Source: Sanguinoderma infundibulare (taxonomy: Eukaryota; Basidiomycota; Agaricomycetes; Polyporales; Polyporaceae). From it: a stretch of DNA of 16,515 nt. Of the stretch, positions 1 to 8,599 are shown one piece after another. Each line of letters opens with the position of its first letter. Positions within the stretch are counted from its first letter, which is position 1. Position numbers and translations under genes: made by a program. Location of the stretch: contig JAVLRN010000076.1 of NCBI GenBank assembly GCA_032821775.1, positions 1 to 16,515 of the forward strand, given 5' to 3'. The notes under the pieces are model-generated. The model saw nothing but the letters and a program-made list of their open reading frames with translations, was not told the origin of the DNA and searched no databases.

Positions 1-1458
1 AATCTATAGAAGGGTAGATAAAATTAGCAAGGTATTTGAGATCGGAGAAATGTTTCTACGCACGGTTTAAGGAAGTCCGGAAAGAAATTAATGATCACGG
101 AGGACAGGAATACATCGTTTGTGAAGTTGATCGTAACGTCCAGATATTTCTGGTCACGACCTGTTCACGACGACGCGTCAACAATCGCTGCGATGCGCAC
201 TACCAGCAGCCAAACGTTGGATACTCACACCGCGGTAGGCCTACGATAACGCGGTTGCTCGCCCTCGCAATAATCTTCTGCACGACCGGCCAAGCCGTGA
301 TCGCGACCCATTCTGGCAACAGGACCCCAGCGGGGCAAGACTGTCAGCCAAGGCAAGCCTTTTCTCCCACGAACGCATGGGCGGGTGCGCCTCTGTGCGC
401 CTGTAAAATACGTACCATCCTCTTCGGCAGGCACGTACTCCTGAAACGCGGCCTGGACTTCGTCGAGAACGTCGGGGAACACGGCTGCGAGATTCCGAGT
501 GAGTTTGTCGCGGACGACAGCGATATGAAACTGGTCGTCTATGCCCGGGCCGATGGTGTGTCTGAGTTGGAGTAACTATACGGGCGCAAGTAAGCAAAGC
601 CGATCAGAAGAGAGCCAAGGCATAGCGCCCCAAATAACATAAGCAGTTGGTAGCCTCGTAACCAGGCGTTTCGGACATGACCCATGACGTCCCGGGGACG
701 TGTCCAAACGAAAACGTGTGATGAGTATTGTACACGCATATAAGCCGTTCTTGGGTTGAAGCGATAGCCGCGCGAGCCAGCCATGGCGCGAGAAGATGAG
801 GCATCTAGGGTCAATCCAAACGAGTTCGCGTTCTGGTGCGGGCTACCCAACCCCATCCGCCTCCGGGGAGGGTACGAGGTTGGGTAGACTGCACGAGAAG
901 GCCCCCACTCCAGAATATTTCACCGGAGGTTGTGCACGCGTCCCGGGACGGCATCCAAGCCGTAGTGGAGAGGATATGTTGTGAAAGGGGGTGAGGCGTA
1001 CCTGAGTGACGGCCTCCATCTGGGAGAGCTCGTCATCCGGGCTTCGACGGAGCTCGTCGATAAGTTTCGGGCCGGTGACGACGACGAGCCAGCCGTCGAG
1101 CATCGAAATCTTGAAGATGGACCCGTAGAACTGTGGCGTCGGGCATATTTCCTGTCAACGAAGGGACAAGGAGACGAGTATGAGGGGTGTGCGCGCACCT
1201 TCTTGTAGCCCTCTCGCAACATGCGCTCCGTGTCGCCGCCGACAAAGCGGAACGCGCCGAGGTACGAGAGAAGGGGCGCGGAAGGCCCGATGGTCGGTAT
1301 GGAATGCAACTGAGATAGGGAAAACCGGTGGATGTGAGGACGGGAAGTGGCCAAGTGAGGAGAGGACGTACGGGATTAGATCGTCGGAGGACGAAGGAGG
1401 TGAGGACGAGAACCGCGGCGAAAGCAGCGAAGAGCTGCCATGAGTCGGCTTCGGACAT
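1..1458 (-). CDS. Cytochrome P450, 5' part of a second copy, cut by the window edge
   Basis: Exons 1-6 lie at 1458-1372, 1309-1199, 1130-1002, 575-416, 312-229 and 160-64. Exon 7 begins at 3 and leaves the window after three bases. The encoded part is residues 1-223 of the 501-residue protein at 10849-13458, with no difference seen. It holds the membrane anchor, the Pro-rich hinge and the B- to F-helix region, but not the I-helix, ExxR or haem loop. The truncation is a window effect: nothing breaks the frame. If the locus is a tandem array, the rest lies to the left; if the contig is circular, this is the same gene seen twice. Confidence 0.9.
576..1001 (-). other. P450 intron 3, unusually long (426 nt), with inverted repeats
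   Basis: The other introns of this gene are 60-170 nt; this one is 426 nt. The donor GTACGC follows codon 109 and the acceptor is CGTATAG before codon 110, both phase 0. It contains a perfect 10-bp inverted repeat, CTACCCAACC at 843-852 and GGTTGGGTAG at 878-887 with a 25-nt loop, and a 7-bp one, ACGTCCC/GGGACGT, at 687-701. I see no conserved P450 coding segment in it, and the flanking exons join sensibly. It recurs at 12576-13001. Confidence 0.7.
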
Positions 1459-1478
1459 GTTAATCTGTGTTAATCTGT
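1459..1478 (-). repeat. Two tandem 10-bp units touching the P450 start codon
   Basis: On the plus strand GTTAATCTGT occurs twice in a row (1459-1468, 1469-1478). On the sense strand the repeats run straight into the ATG at 1458, so they lie in the 5' leader. It recurs at 13459-13478. Confidence 0.85.
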
Positions 1479-2596
1479 GTTTGCCGAGGTGCGCGGAGGC
1501 GACGCGGGGATGCAGCAAATGAAAAGCTGTGCCGACAGCGTGTGGTCAGCTCGAAGTTAAACGGTGGGCAAAAGACGGGAGGAGGTCGGAGAAGAGCGAT
1601 GGGCGCGGGGAGGTCGAGGTTGGGAAAGGGGGCTCGAGCGAGGAGAGCGGGGGTGCATCGGAGGGCAGCATTTAACGGGGCACGAGGAGAGGCGGTGGGT
1701 GGGGCGTTTGGAGGAGGAATAAAATTCGAGTGCCACGGAGGGAGCGGGCGGCAGGCGAAGGACGCAAGAGAGAAACGCGAGGTGGGCGTCGCGACTCGCA
1801 CGCTCGGGGAATGGGAAGCAGATCGACCGATGCAAGATGCGCCTTGCCTCTTTTGCACCTCGTCGATGCTCTCACTCGACTGCTCGCCCCGAGCAGCACT
1901 TGTGCATCCTTTTCCGAGGTCCCAGTGTGACACAAGAAGCGATCGTCGAGGAGAGAGACGAGCTGGGGCTTGGCCTTGGACGCGTGTTGCCGCAAGCAAG
2001 GACGCAATCCTCCAGGGACTGGGGTAGTGGCGGGAGTGATATAGAAGGGAGTGGCCGATTGAGCACGCGTCGAGCTAGCAGAAGGAGGAGAAGCCGACGC
2101 CTAGGATGAGCCTGGGAGAGACTCGCGGAAGAAGAAGAGGGCGCGGGGAGATAACATGGCTGCCCGGAGGACGAGTGCCGGTCACGTTCGCGCTCAGGCA
2201 CGGTCACGACGTCGACATCCAGGTCAGACTGAGAGTCAGAGGCCAGAACAGATACGACACGCGAGCAACCAGCCCCCGCGTGCACGACAGCCTTCCCACC
2301 GATCTCCCGATCTGACAGCTCCCAAGCCAATCGGGACGCGTGCAGTCTGTGTGACAGCAGGCACGCGGTCGTGACACACGCGTCCGCGAACACTCCATGC
2401 TTGCTAGTCCATCCTCGGCCTCTCGTCCATGTTCGCTCTCGTCCCCAGGAAGATCGAGCTGAAGGCGAAGCACACCCCGCCGGCATCAGCTGCTCCATCT
2501 GCTCCAACTGCACTTCCAGTTCCTGGTCCCTCGGTATCCGTAGCCCAATCCAAGCGTCGACCTCTCTCGTAACTTATCTCGCTCGCTCGCCTGCCA
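1479..2596. promoter_or_regulatory. Gene-free upstream region, probably divergent promoters
   Basis: It lies between the P450 start (minus) and a probable start at 2597 (plus). The plus strand is strongly G/A-rich at about 1560-1800, giving a pyrimidine-rich leader on the P450 sense strand. AT-rich TATA-like spots on that strand lie near 1670 and 1718-1728. A CT-rich run at about 2560-2596 precedes the plus-strand ATG, as is common for basidiomycete leaders. The open frames here are low-complexity Arg/Ser/Pro/Gly strings without recognisable motifs, and I treat them as non-coding. It recurs at 13479-14596. Confidence 0.4.
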
Positions 2597-3571
2597 ATGT
2601 CTAGCTCCCCCGCTCAACCACAGCTGTCCCCCTCCCGCTCTCCTTCGTTTTCCGCCGCTTTCCCTCGTTCTCCTCGCGACACTCCTGCAACACCGCCTAC
2701 CTCGTCTACCTGTTCTCCACACGTCCCGCCTACGCCCCCCGACCGCTCTTCTCGCATCGCACCAGATCTTAACGTCAGCGTCGCTCCCCAGTCCAACGAC
2801 ACTCCCAACAGTTCCTCCGACGTTCGGTGACACAATCCTGCCATGCTCCGACCCTACTCCGAGCCCAGAGCCCTCCCCAAACCTGCACGACGCGAAACGC
2901 AGAGAGAAAGGCAAAGACAAGTCCACCGACCACGGCCCCAGCGACCAAGATCTCGCCATCCTCCTCACCCTTTCCCTCTCTGACCACGCCCTCTGTGCAG
3001 ATGTCGACGTCCGGCGTGCCGTCAACGCAGCTCAAGACGGCTGTACATCCCTCCCCGTCCTACCGACACTAATTGCTGATCTTCATCCAGGGTTTCCCCT
3101 CATCTTCCTCGTCCAGCACTCACCCCGCGATTGCATGGATCAATGTCCGCATCCCTCTTTTGTATTGACGCTTAGCACCACCCGGAGCACATGGTCCAGG
3201 TACGTGACTTGTTGCCGTTTGTCCGATGCGGGTGGGGTTGACCGCATTGTGTGGGCGGTTAGATGGGCGATTGACGTGATCATTACAGACATTACCAAGA
3301 CATGGCTGGACCTCCAGCCGGCCCTTCAACGTACGCACGAACACCAGTCCATGCTGTGAGGCCTACTGCCTGCTAAACCTCTCGTGCTACATGTACAGTT
3401 GAATATGACAAGATTGCCGCGCAACACAGCCGTATGTTCTACCGGACGACGCTCGAGTTCTACGCGCCTGTTCAGATGCTCGCGCGTCATCGCGATCACA
3501 TGTACTTGGACGGCTACGCTGGCCCTCGCCGCAAGATCGACACCGTCGAGCCGTTGCCTCTTGTTTCCTAA
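2597..3571 (+). CDS. Unrecognised multi-exon gene or gene remnant
   Basis: The likely start at 2597 lies in good context (CCAATGTC) after a CT-rich leader and opens a Ser/Pro-rich stretch of 77 residues. A strongly coding-like segment follows in another frame at about 2880-3046 (includes LAILLTLSLSDHAL and ADVDVRRAV). The 3' part is well supported. A probable micro-exon at 3176-3199 ends at a clear intron, 3200-3288 (GTACGT...ATTACAG). Exon 3289-3330 and intron 3331-3398 (branch GCTAAAC) follow, then exon 3399-3571, which encodes LEFYAPVQMLARHRDHMYL and ends in TAA. These last three exons join in phase; I could not join the 5' segments to them without a frame break. The middle segment faintly recalls a La-type winged helix, too weakly to call. 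It may be a decayed gene. Confidence 0.4.
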
Positions 3572-3799
3572 ACGACACGCACGATATGCCAGACGGACCA
3601 TCAGCGCCGCGCCGCGCCTACGTCATGAAAATGCTCACCTTCGACACCATCATTTTGAAATCAGTCTCCGCCGTCCACCCACCCGTTCGGACGTCGACAA
3701 CGACAGTCGCCACAACAGACGCCACCCAGGAACACCAGGCCGCCGCGAGATGAGCATGTGGAGGACAAAGACGCAGTCAGTAACGGGGAGAACGCATGT

Positions 3800-3841
3800 G
3801 AGGTGAGTACATACACGGTGAACGAAGACGAGGTGAGTACA
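3800..3841 (+). repeat. 12-nt direct repeat carrying two identical splice-donor-like sites
   Basis: GAGGTGAGTACA occurs at 3800-3811 and 3830-3841, 30 nt apart. Both contain an ideal GTGAGT donor. A good acceptor, TTTCTTTACAG, ends at about 3905, so either donor could pair with it. It recurs at 15800-15841. Confidence 0.7.
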
Positions 3842-3905
3842 GGGAGGAGGAAGACGGCGGGGCGCAATGAGCGAGGCTCATGCCGTCCTCCCCCTTTCTT
3901 TACAG

Positions 3906-4600
3906 CCTTTATACCCTCTATCAGAGTCCGTGCGCAGACCGCGGACTCGCCCTCGCCGTCGTGCCATCTCTCAGGCCTGTTTCCGAGGCCCGGCCGTCAT
4001 CACGCTCGCGTCCCCGGCGTCCCGTCTCGCCTCCCCCAAGCGAGCGCCCTCCATTTCACAGTCCCGCCTATCCCAAACACACCCCTACTCTCACATGCAC
4101 CGCACGAATAATTACAGATCAGAATGCACAGACGTGGCTGCCGGTAGCCCAGCCCTGTCTCTCGCCCGCCCTCGCCGACCCTCGTCGTGGTTCTCGAAGT
4201 TGACGAAACCGAAGCCACGACTTTTGTCCTCAATTGGACCATCGCCTCGCCCTCAAACGGCGATCACAGAACGGCCTACGTTCTCTACGAACGCCATCCA
4301 ACTGTCGGCGTGGCGGGGACGAGTTCTGGCCTCGGTCGCGGCGGATGCTCGGCCGCTGCCCCCAGAATATGTGTCATATCTCCCGAACGCTGGCTATTCA
4401 CGCGTGCCGAACTGGCTTGCGAGGATTCCGGGACACTTCCGCACCACCTGCACTCGTCGTTGCGGCCGTCGAAGCCGTTTCGAGTGTGCTGCCCAAGGAG
4501 GCGGACCCTAGCACGACGATTTTCGACTTTTCGAATTCTGCCTCACACGGGCAGGGCGTCGATTGTAATCGCTTTGAGAGATGTTCGCGGAGCTAGGATG
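3906..4600 (+). pseudogene. Plus-strand coding-like remnant, unknown protein, frame changes
   Basis: It begins after a good acceptor at about 3905. Codon-like stretches (purine-first, GC-ending codons) appear one after another in different frames: about 4110-4180 (includes NAQTWLPVAQP), 4187-4300 (includes VLEVDETEATTFVLNWTIA), 4300-4430 (includes PEYVSYLPNAGYSRVPNWL) and 4435-4545 (includes APPALVVAAVEAVSSVLPK). Each step moves the frame by one base and no convincing GT-AG intron lies between them, which suggests small indels in a former gene. I do not recognise the family. The first 610 nt recur at 15906-16515. Confidence 0.35.
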
Positions 4601-5066
4601 CACCTTTCGGCGTGGATACGGCCGTTTGTGAGCGGGCGAGGTGAAATATTGAAGGTCTGGACCCACAATCTTTGTCCTAACTTACGTTGTACGTGTCTAT
4701 TCACCCAGAAATCATGTCTATTATCGTGTCGAACACGTTTCTTGACCTACGATGCAGTTTACACAGCGATCCCAAGAGGTTGAAAAAATCGCGTTTTCAG
4801 TGCGGTTTCATGGCGGCCGAAAATGCGCGCCGTCTCCCGCCCTCGGCTCTTGTCGGATGGCCGAGCGGACCGTTTCTACGGGCTCGGGGGATCGCATACA
4901 ACGCTTGTGAAGCGTCTGTACTGTCCCCAGACGACTTTTTGAAAATGGTGTCTTGGCGGTTTTCGTCGGTGGCGGGCCCTGGTGGCGCATCTGCTCTCCC
5001 GCCCCTCCTCCGCCCTCGGAGGTCATCTTGGCTGTTTAACGTGACTTTCAAAACCCTACAGGGATC
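4601..5066. other. No gene seen
   Basis: Open frames exist on both strands at about 4800-5075, but neither shows a family motif or a clear codon pattern. A good 3' splice site ends this stretch (CCCTACAG at about 5059-5066), so it may hold an intron or lost 5' exons of the fragment that follows. Confidence 0.4.
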
Positions 5067-5367
5067 GTGCAACAAATAGTACCACGGGTGGACACGACGG
5101 ATGTTGTAACCCTGAATGATGCATTAGGGAGTGTTGGCGTGGATCTCAGGGTGCGTCTCCTCGTCTTACCCATTCAAACCCTCATCCAATCCGACCCTCC
5201 AGGCGGAAGAAGAGACCCTCCAACGACGCACGAACGATACTGCGGGGACAGAACAGCGGCGCAGGAACATCCGGGAGCTCGGCTCGGGCAGGCGCGCAAA
5301 GACGATCAATGACAACCCCTACCGCCTCTCGCGATTCTCCGCCCGCCCTCGAATCATTACGCGATGA
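5067..5367 (+). pseudogene. TAF4-like (TFIID subunit 4) gene fragment, two exons
   Basis: Exon 5067-5150 ends in NDALGSVGVDLR. An intron at 5151-5202 (GTGCGT...CCTCCAG, 52 nt) joins in phase to AEEETLQRRTND, and the frame then runs to TGA at 5365-5367. The pattern xxDALxxAGVDLRxEEExL is typical of the start of the TAF4 C-terminal domain, which binds TAF12 within TFIID in the nucleus. The remainder of that domain, usually about 150-200 residues and ending in an ALAxRxRLxxL-like helix, is not recognisable downstream: after about residue 60 the sequence stops resembling TAF4. I read this as a fragment with its original intron retained. The family name is from memory; an unrelated protein is possible. 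Confidence 0.4.
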
Positions 5368-5647
5368 TTTCTAGGCACCGCAGCGTCATCCCAGACCGTT
5401 CGCCTGCTCATCGACGCGATTTGGAAATACGCTTAGAATGCGCGGTCGCCTCTCTGCCGGACCGGACGGAATTTCTCGATTCCGGGAATTTGGTCTCGTA
5501 TGGCCGTCCAGTGCCCGAGGTGACTTCGGACGAGCCAGCTGAGTCGCGCGCGCACGATGATTTGTCGAAACGAAGCGGTACGAGTGGGCGCGAATGTTTT
5601 TCGTCAGGCGGGCAAACCACTGACATCCACTCTGTCTCTCCCTGCAG

Positions 5648-6795
5648 GGCTCCGCGCGCAAAGAAATCGAGCATCGTACGATGGCCCTTGACACTGGCCG
5701 CAACGATCGCGAGGGCTACGGCTGCCGGTGGGCGCAGTGGGGAAATGCGCGATTTGATCGCGGTTTCGAGGCCGCCGGCGAGAAAGCACCGTGCACTTTT
5801 ACAGCGACTTCCGCCCCCATCCGGTCACGCTCGCGCACCTCCGCCGACGGTTCAACATTGTCAGCAGCCAGCTCCTGTGCAATGACTCCTTCACGGACAT
5901 GTTCGACCGCTCTGTGCTGTACTTCGAGCTCTTGGAGTCGCTGGAGGTAATCGTCATTTCTACAATCTCGATCACCCGCCCTGTATTGAGGGCCTTACAA
6001 AGACCATTTCTAGACAGAGTCGCTTGCGAGTATGATGACGATGCCGATCATGAGTTGTCACCTCGGTAAAGGCCGTTGCCGGGAAGAAGTCGTCACCGAA
6101 GGGTGCACCGTGGGTCCGCGAGCGCACCATCATCTACGAAGGCAGCGCCGGACCGCGCGAGCTGCTGGAGGCCATCGTCATCCAAGCGCAGGCCGCGCTC
6201 AAGGGCCTCGAGGGCATGAAGATAGCTGAGCCGGAGACGCAGGAGATGTCAGAGGAGCAGAAGTGGATGATGGTGGATCAGAAGGGCAAGGGCAAGGACG
6301 ACGGGACGGTCGTGTCCGAGGAGAACCAGAAGTTGCTCAACTTCTGCCAGCGGATCATCAACACTGCCAAAGCAATCGACCGCTCGCTAGTGGACACGAA
6401 GCGCAAGGCGTTCGTCGACCGGCTACACGCCGGGCTCCCGAAGATCCCCGTGTCATCGAACACCCAGCACTGATCGAGGTGGGCGAGACGGAGGAGAGCG
6501 CGATGGAGGCATATGTCAAGTGGGCAAACCGCGCGCGGTTCGAGTACTGCGACTTCATAGTCCCACCACCGGGGAACGTGCCTGAGGGCGAGTAACACCA
6601 GGTGCCGAACTACATGTTCTACTTAACAACGAAGCGCGCATGCTCGCCAACTCGGCCATTCCGAAGCGGTCGCTGGCCATCGTCAAGGAGGTTGGTGTGA
6701 TGTATTCGCTGCTCCCGCACGAAGAGGGCGGTGGGAGTGGAAAGATACTACTTAACATCGATTTGATTCCAGACGCGCAGGCGGAATCGACTGAC
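5648..6795 (+). pseudogene. Broken UBE2O/BIRC6-like ubiquitin-conjugating enzyme gene, core missing
   Basis: An exon at 5648 follows a textbook acceptor (branch ACTGAC, then CCTGCAG) and encodes KEIEHRTMALDTGRNDREG. Another frame from 5791 includes DMFDRSVLYFELLE, and an intron at 5947-6013 (67 nt) joins it to SLASMMTMPIM. The frame then shifts at an extra A (6053) and continues to 6473 through RERTIIYEGSAGPRELLEA and AKAIDRSLVDTKRKAFVDR. It shifts again near 6449 into IEVGETEESAMEAYVKWA, meets TAA at 6593-6595, and loses a base at about 6624. The last part is NNEARMLANSAIPKRSLAIVKE, which resembles the first helix of a UBC fold. The Cys-containing UBC core (HPN-like motif, catalytic Cys) does not follow. 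The pattern matches my recollection of large fungal E2 proteins; no search was possible. As it stands it cannot encode an active E2. Confidence 0.55.
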
Positions 6796-6854
6796 AAATA
6801 TGATGCGTGAGTGCAAAACCAGGCCCAGGGGAACGTTCGGGACGCGCTAACAAT
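6796..6854 (+). other. Well-formed intron at the 3' end of the E2-like remnant
   Basis: A GTGAGTGC donor at about 6808 follows ...KYDA. The branch site GCTAAC lies at about 6846, and the GGCAG acceptor is near 6865. The sequence after it does not resume any E2-like pattern. Boundaries given are approximate. Confidence 0.35.
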
Positions 6855-6865
6855 TGCACGGCAGC

Positions 6866-7740
6866 AGGCCGGCCGACCAGAAACGTCCGGGTGCTTCGTG
6901 CAGTGTCGTACGACACTCCTTGCAACCTCGTGGAACTTCTCGGCCCCCGCAAAGATGTCCCACTTGTTTCTCCGCTCCCCGCAGTCGTTTGATGATGTTA
7001 GCTGACAATTTGGTTCCAGGGAGCCGCACAGATGGCATACTTACCACGTCGGGGATGCGCCCCCGAGAGAAACTGGTAGTAGTCTTTTCAGCCTCCTGTT
7101 CTCATCGTCTGTATGTGGCCCGGGCAAGTATCGAACACCTGCGACATATGCAATCATTGAGAAGCTCTAACCTTGTATAGTCAATGATGCGGTCCTCGAG
7201 AGGACAGGCGGTCTGGACGGTCGCGCGCAGGTCACCTCGCGATTCAAACGCGGCTCCAAATTGGATCATGGCTGGCTTCGATGCTGAAGACTCCCAGCAA
7301 GCCCAGGCCATCGCTTCCACACACACAGCGGACGGCTGAAAATTCCGGGGCCCCGCCCAAGTGTCCAGGCGCAATATGACATCAAGATTGCGCTTGGAGA
7401 TCAGGGCAAAGTTACCGACTCCCGGAACACGGAACAGTAAGCGAAATTGGACACGGGTGGAACAGCGGGGTGAGTGATGTTTACAGTTGTGTATGGTGTG
7501 GGCGGGCCCGACGCTCTGGATCATATGTTGAATGGGAGACCGCCGGACTCGGCGCTGCTGGGCCGTCGTCCGCAGTTGTTGCTTACTCGGATGGGATGAC
7601 GTTTTAGATCCGCGGCATGCGTAAATTGGTGGGGTTCGAGACCCAGATGATATGTGGGAGGGAGTGCTCGGACCGTCTCATAATTCGTGCGTGACATCCT
7701 GTCATCATCCGAGCGTGTATTGATGCTTTGCATTTGCTTC
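6866..7740 (+). other. Scattered coding-like scraps, no gene assembled
   Basis: Short plus-strand stretches have coding-like codon use: about 6905-6990 (includes YDTPCNLVELLGPRKDVPL), 7365-7430 (includes YDIKIALGDQGKVTDSRN) and 7492-7563 (includes VYGVGGPDALDHMLNGRPP). A 50-nt GTAAGC...TTTACAG intron-like segment lies between the last two, at about 7437-7486. A minus-strand frame at about 7150-7450 is also open. No order of these pieces gives a continuous protein, and I recognise no family. Confidence 0.3.
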
Positions 7741-8089
7741 TAGCACTTGACGTCGTCCCCTCTCTTCTCCCTCCTCCTTCTCCTGGCTCTCCTTCTACCC
7801 AGCTCTCTCCCGCTCTGGCCATCACCCCCTCTGCTCCCGCTATATTGCTCTTCCTAACGACACCACGACCGCTCACGACCTACCAGGCACTCGAGTTACC
7901 ACTTACCCTTGCCCTCACGACACATGCCTCAGGTCTACCGACGACATTCGGAGCGCAATCCCCGCCCGTCTCTCATCCCCCGCTGCCGGTCCAGCATGGC
8001 TTCTCCGGGGTAGCAGCCGCAGCCGACGGATGCAGACGACTCCATCATCCTCGCCGATCTCGTCCGCACCAGCGAGGCCTCTCTCCTTT
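7741..8089. other. Pyrimidine-rich stretch, no convincing gene
   Basis: The plus strand is strongly C/T-rich at 7745-7830, like a basidiomycete promoter or leader. The long plus frame through it is Ser/Pro/Thr-rich low complexity and lacks motifs. Confidence 0.3.
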
Positions 8090-8530
8090 GCAGGCGCGCG
8101 CACATGCTCAATCGCCCCCCACCCATTCGTCTTCCTCGCACCCTCACCCTGCGCCCCCGAGAACGAGGGCAGCTGGGAAGCAGACAAAAAGTCAGGGAAG
8201 AGCGACGGCTCGAACCGTCTCGGGCCGCTCCTCGTCCTCGTCCACACCGGTGTCCTCCCCGCCGCAATAGAGCGTGAACGCCTGGCCGGCGTGCGTCGTC
8301 TGTCTCAGGATCTCCACCGCCTGCGCGCCGTCCGAAGAGCGCGCCTGGCCCTGCAACGGCAGCCTGCCCACGCCGTCCCAGTCGCGCCAGACCGGGCCCG
8401 CGCTGCACGTGTACTCGTCCGCGTTCGGCTCCGGGCTAGGGGTCCACGACGGGTCGACGATGATGGGCCGCGTGGGTGGCGCATACGAGCTCGGGCCCGC
8501 TTTTGCGTTCGTGTTGCTGGCTGGGAGTAA
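8090..8530 (-). CDS. Probable exons of an unrecognised gene
   Basis: The minus strand has a coding-like open stretch at about 8526-8240 with purine-first, GC-ending codons (includes SPEPNADEYTCSAGPVWRDW and GAQAVEILRQTTHAGQAF). A plausible acceptor (CTTACTCCCAGCCAG) precedes it near 8527. A very good minus-strand acceptor (CTGAC branch, T-rich tract, TTCCCAG) lies at about 8172-8195, so an intron probably starts near 8240 and a further exon follows toward 8090. The sequence ahead of the linker is Ser/Pro/Asn-rich. I found no start codon and recognise no domain. It is divergent to the plus-strand model that starts at 8600. Confidence 0.35.
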
Positions 8531-8599
8531 GGGTGGACGTTTGGCACTGCCGCTGGGGTTGTGGTTGAGGCATATCCCCAGCGTCCGCGCGGGGTTTGG

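Larger units (their letters stand above)
1..4515. repeat. First copy of a 4,515-nt exact direct repeat (period 12,000 nt)
   Basis: This stretch recurs as 12001-16515. Every line and every reading frame I compared is identical at an offset of exactly 12,000. It carries exons 1-6 and the first 3 nt of exon 7 of the P450 gene, the region upstream of that gene, and plus-strand gene-like sequence to about 4515. It is not an LTR: it has no gag/pol, no LTR-type ends, and it contains part of a host-type gene. It could be the start of a tandem array, the overlap of a circular contig, or a duplication made in assembly or file handling. Confidence 0.97.

Noticed and set aside
1872..2513. A 213-residue minus-strand open frame upstream of the P450
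   Set aside because: Low-complexity Ser/Leu/Arg composition with no start context, splice sites or family motif.
3604..3618. GCGCC microsatellite
   Set aside because: Only a few units, within chance expectation for this base composition.
7560..7660. tRNA gene suggested by a B-box match (GGTTCGAGACC, 7633-7643)
   Set aside because: The T-stem pairs at only three positions, and no A-box, anticodon arm or acceptor stem can be placed upstream.
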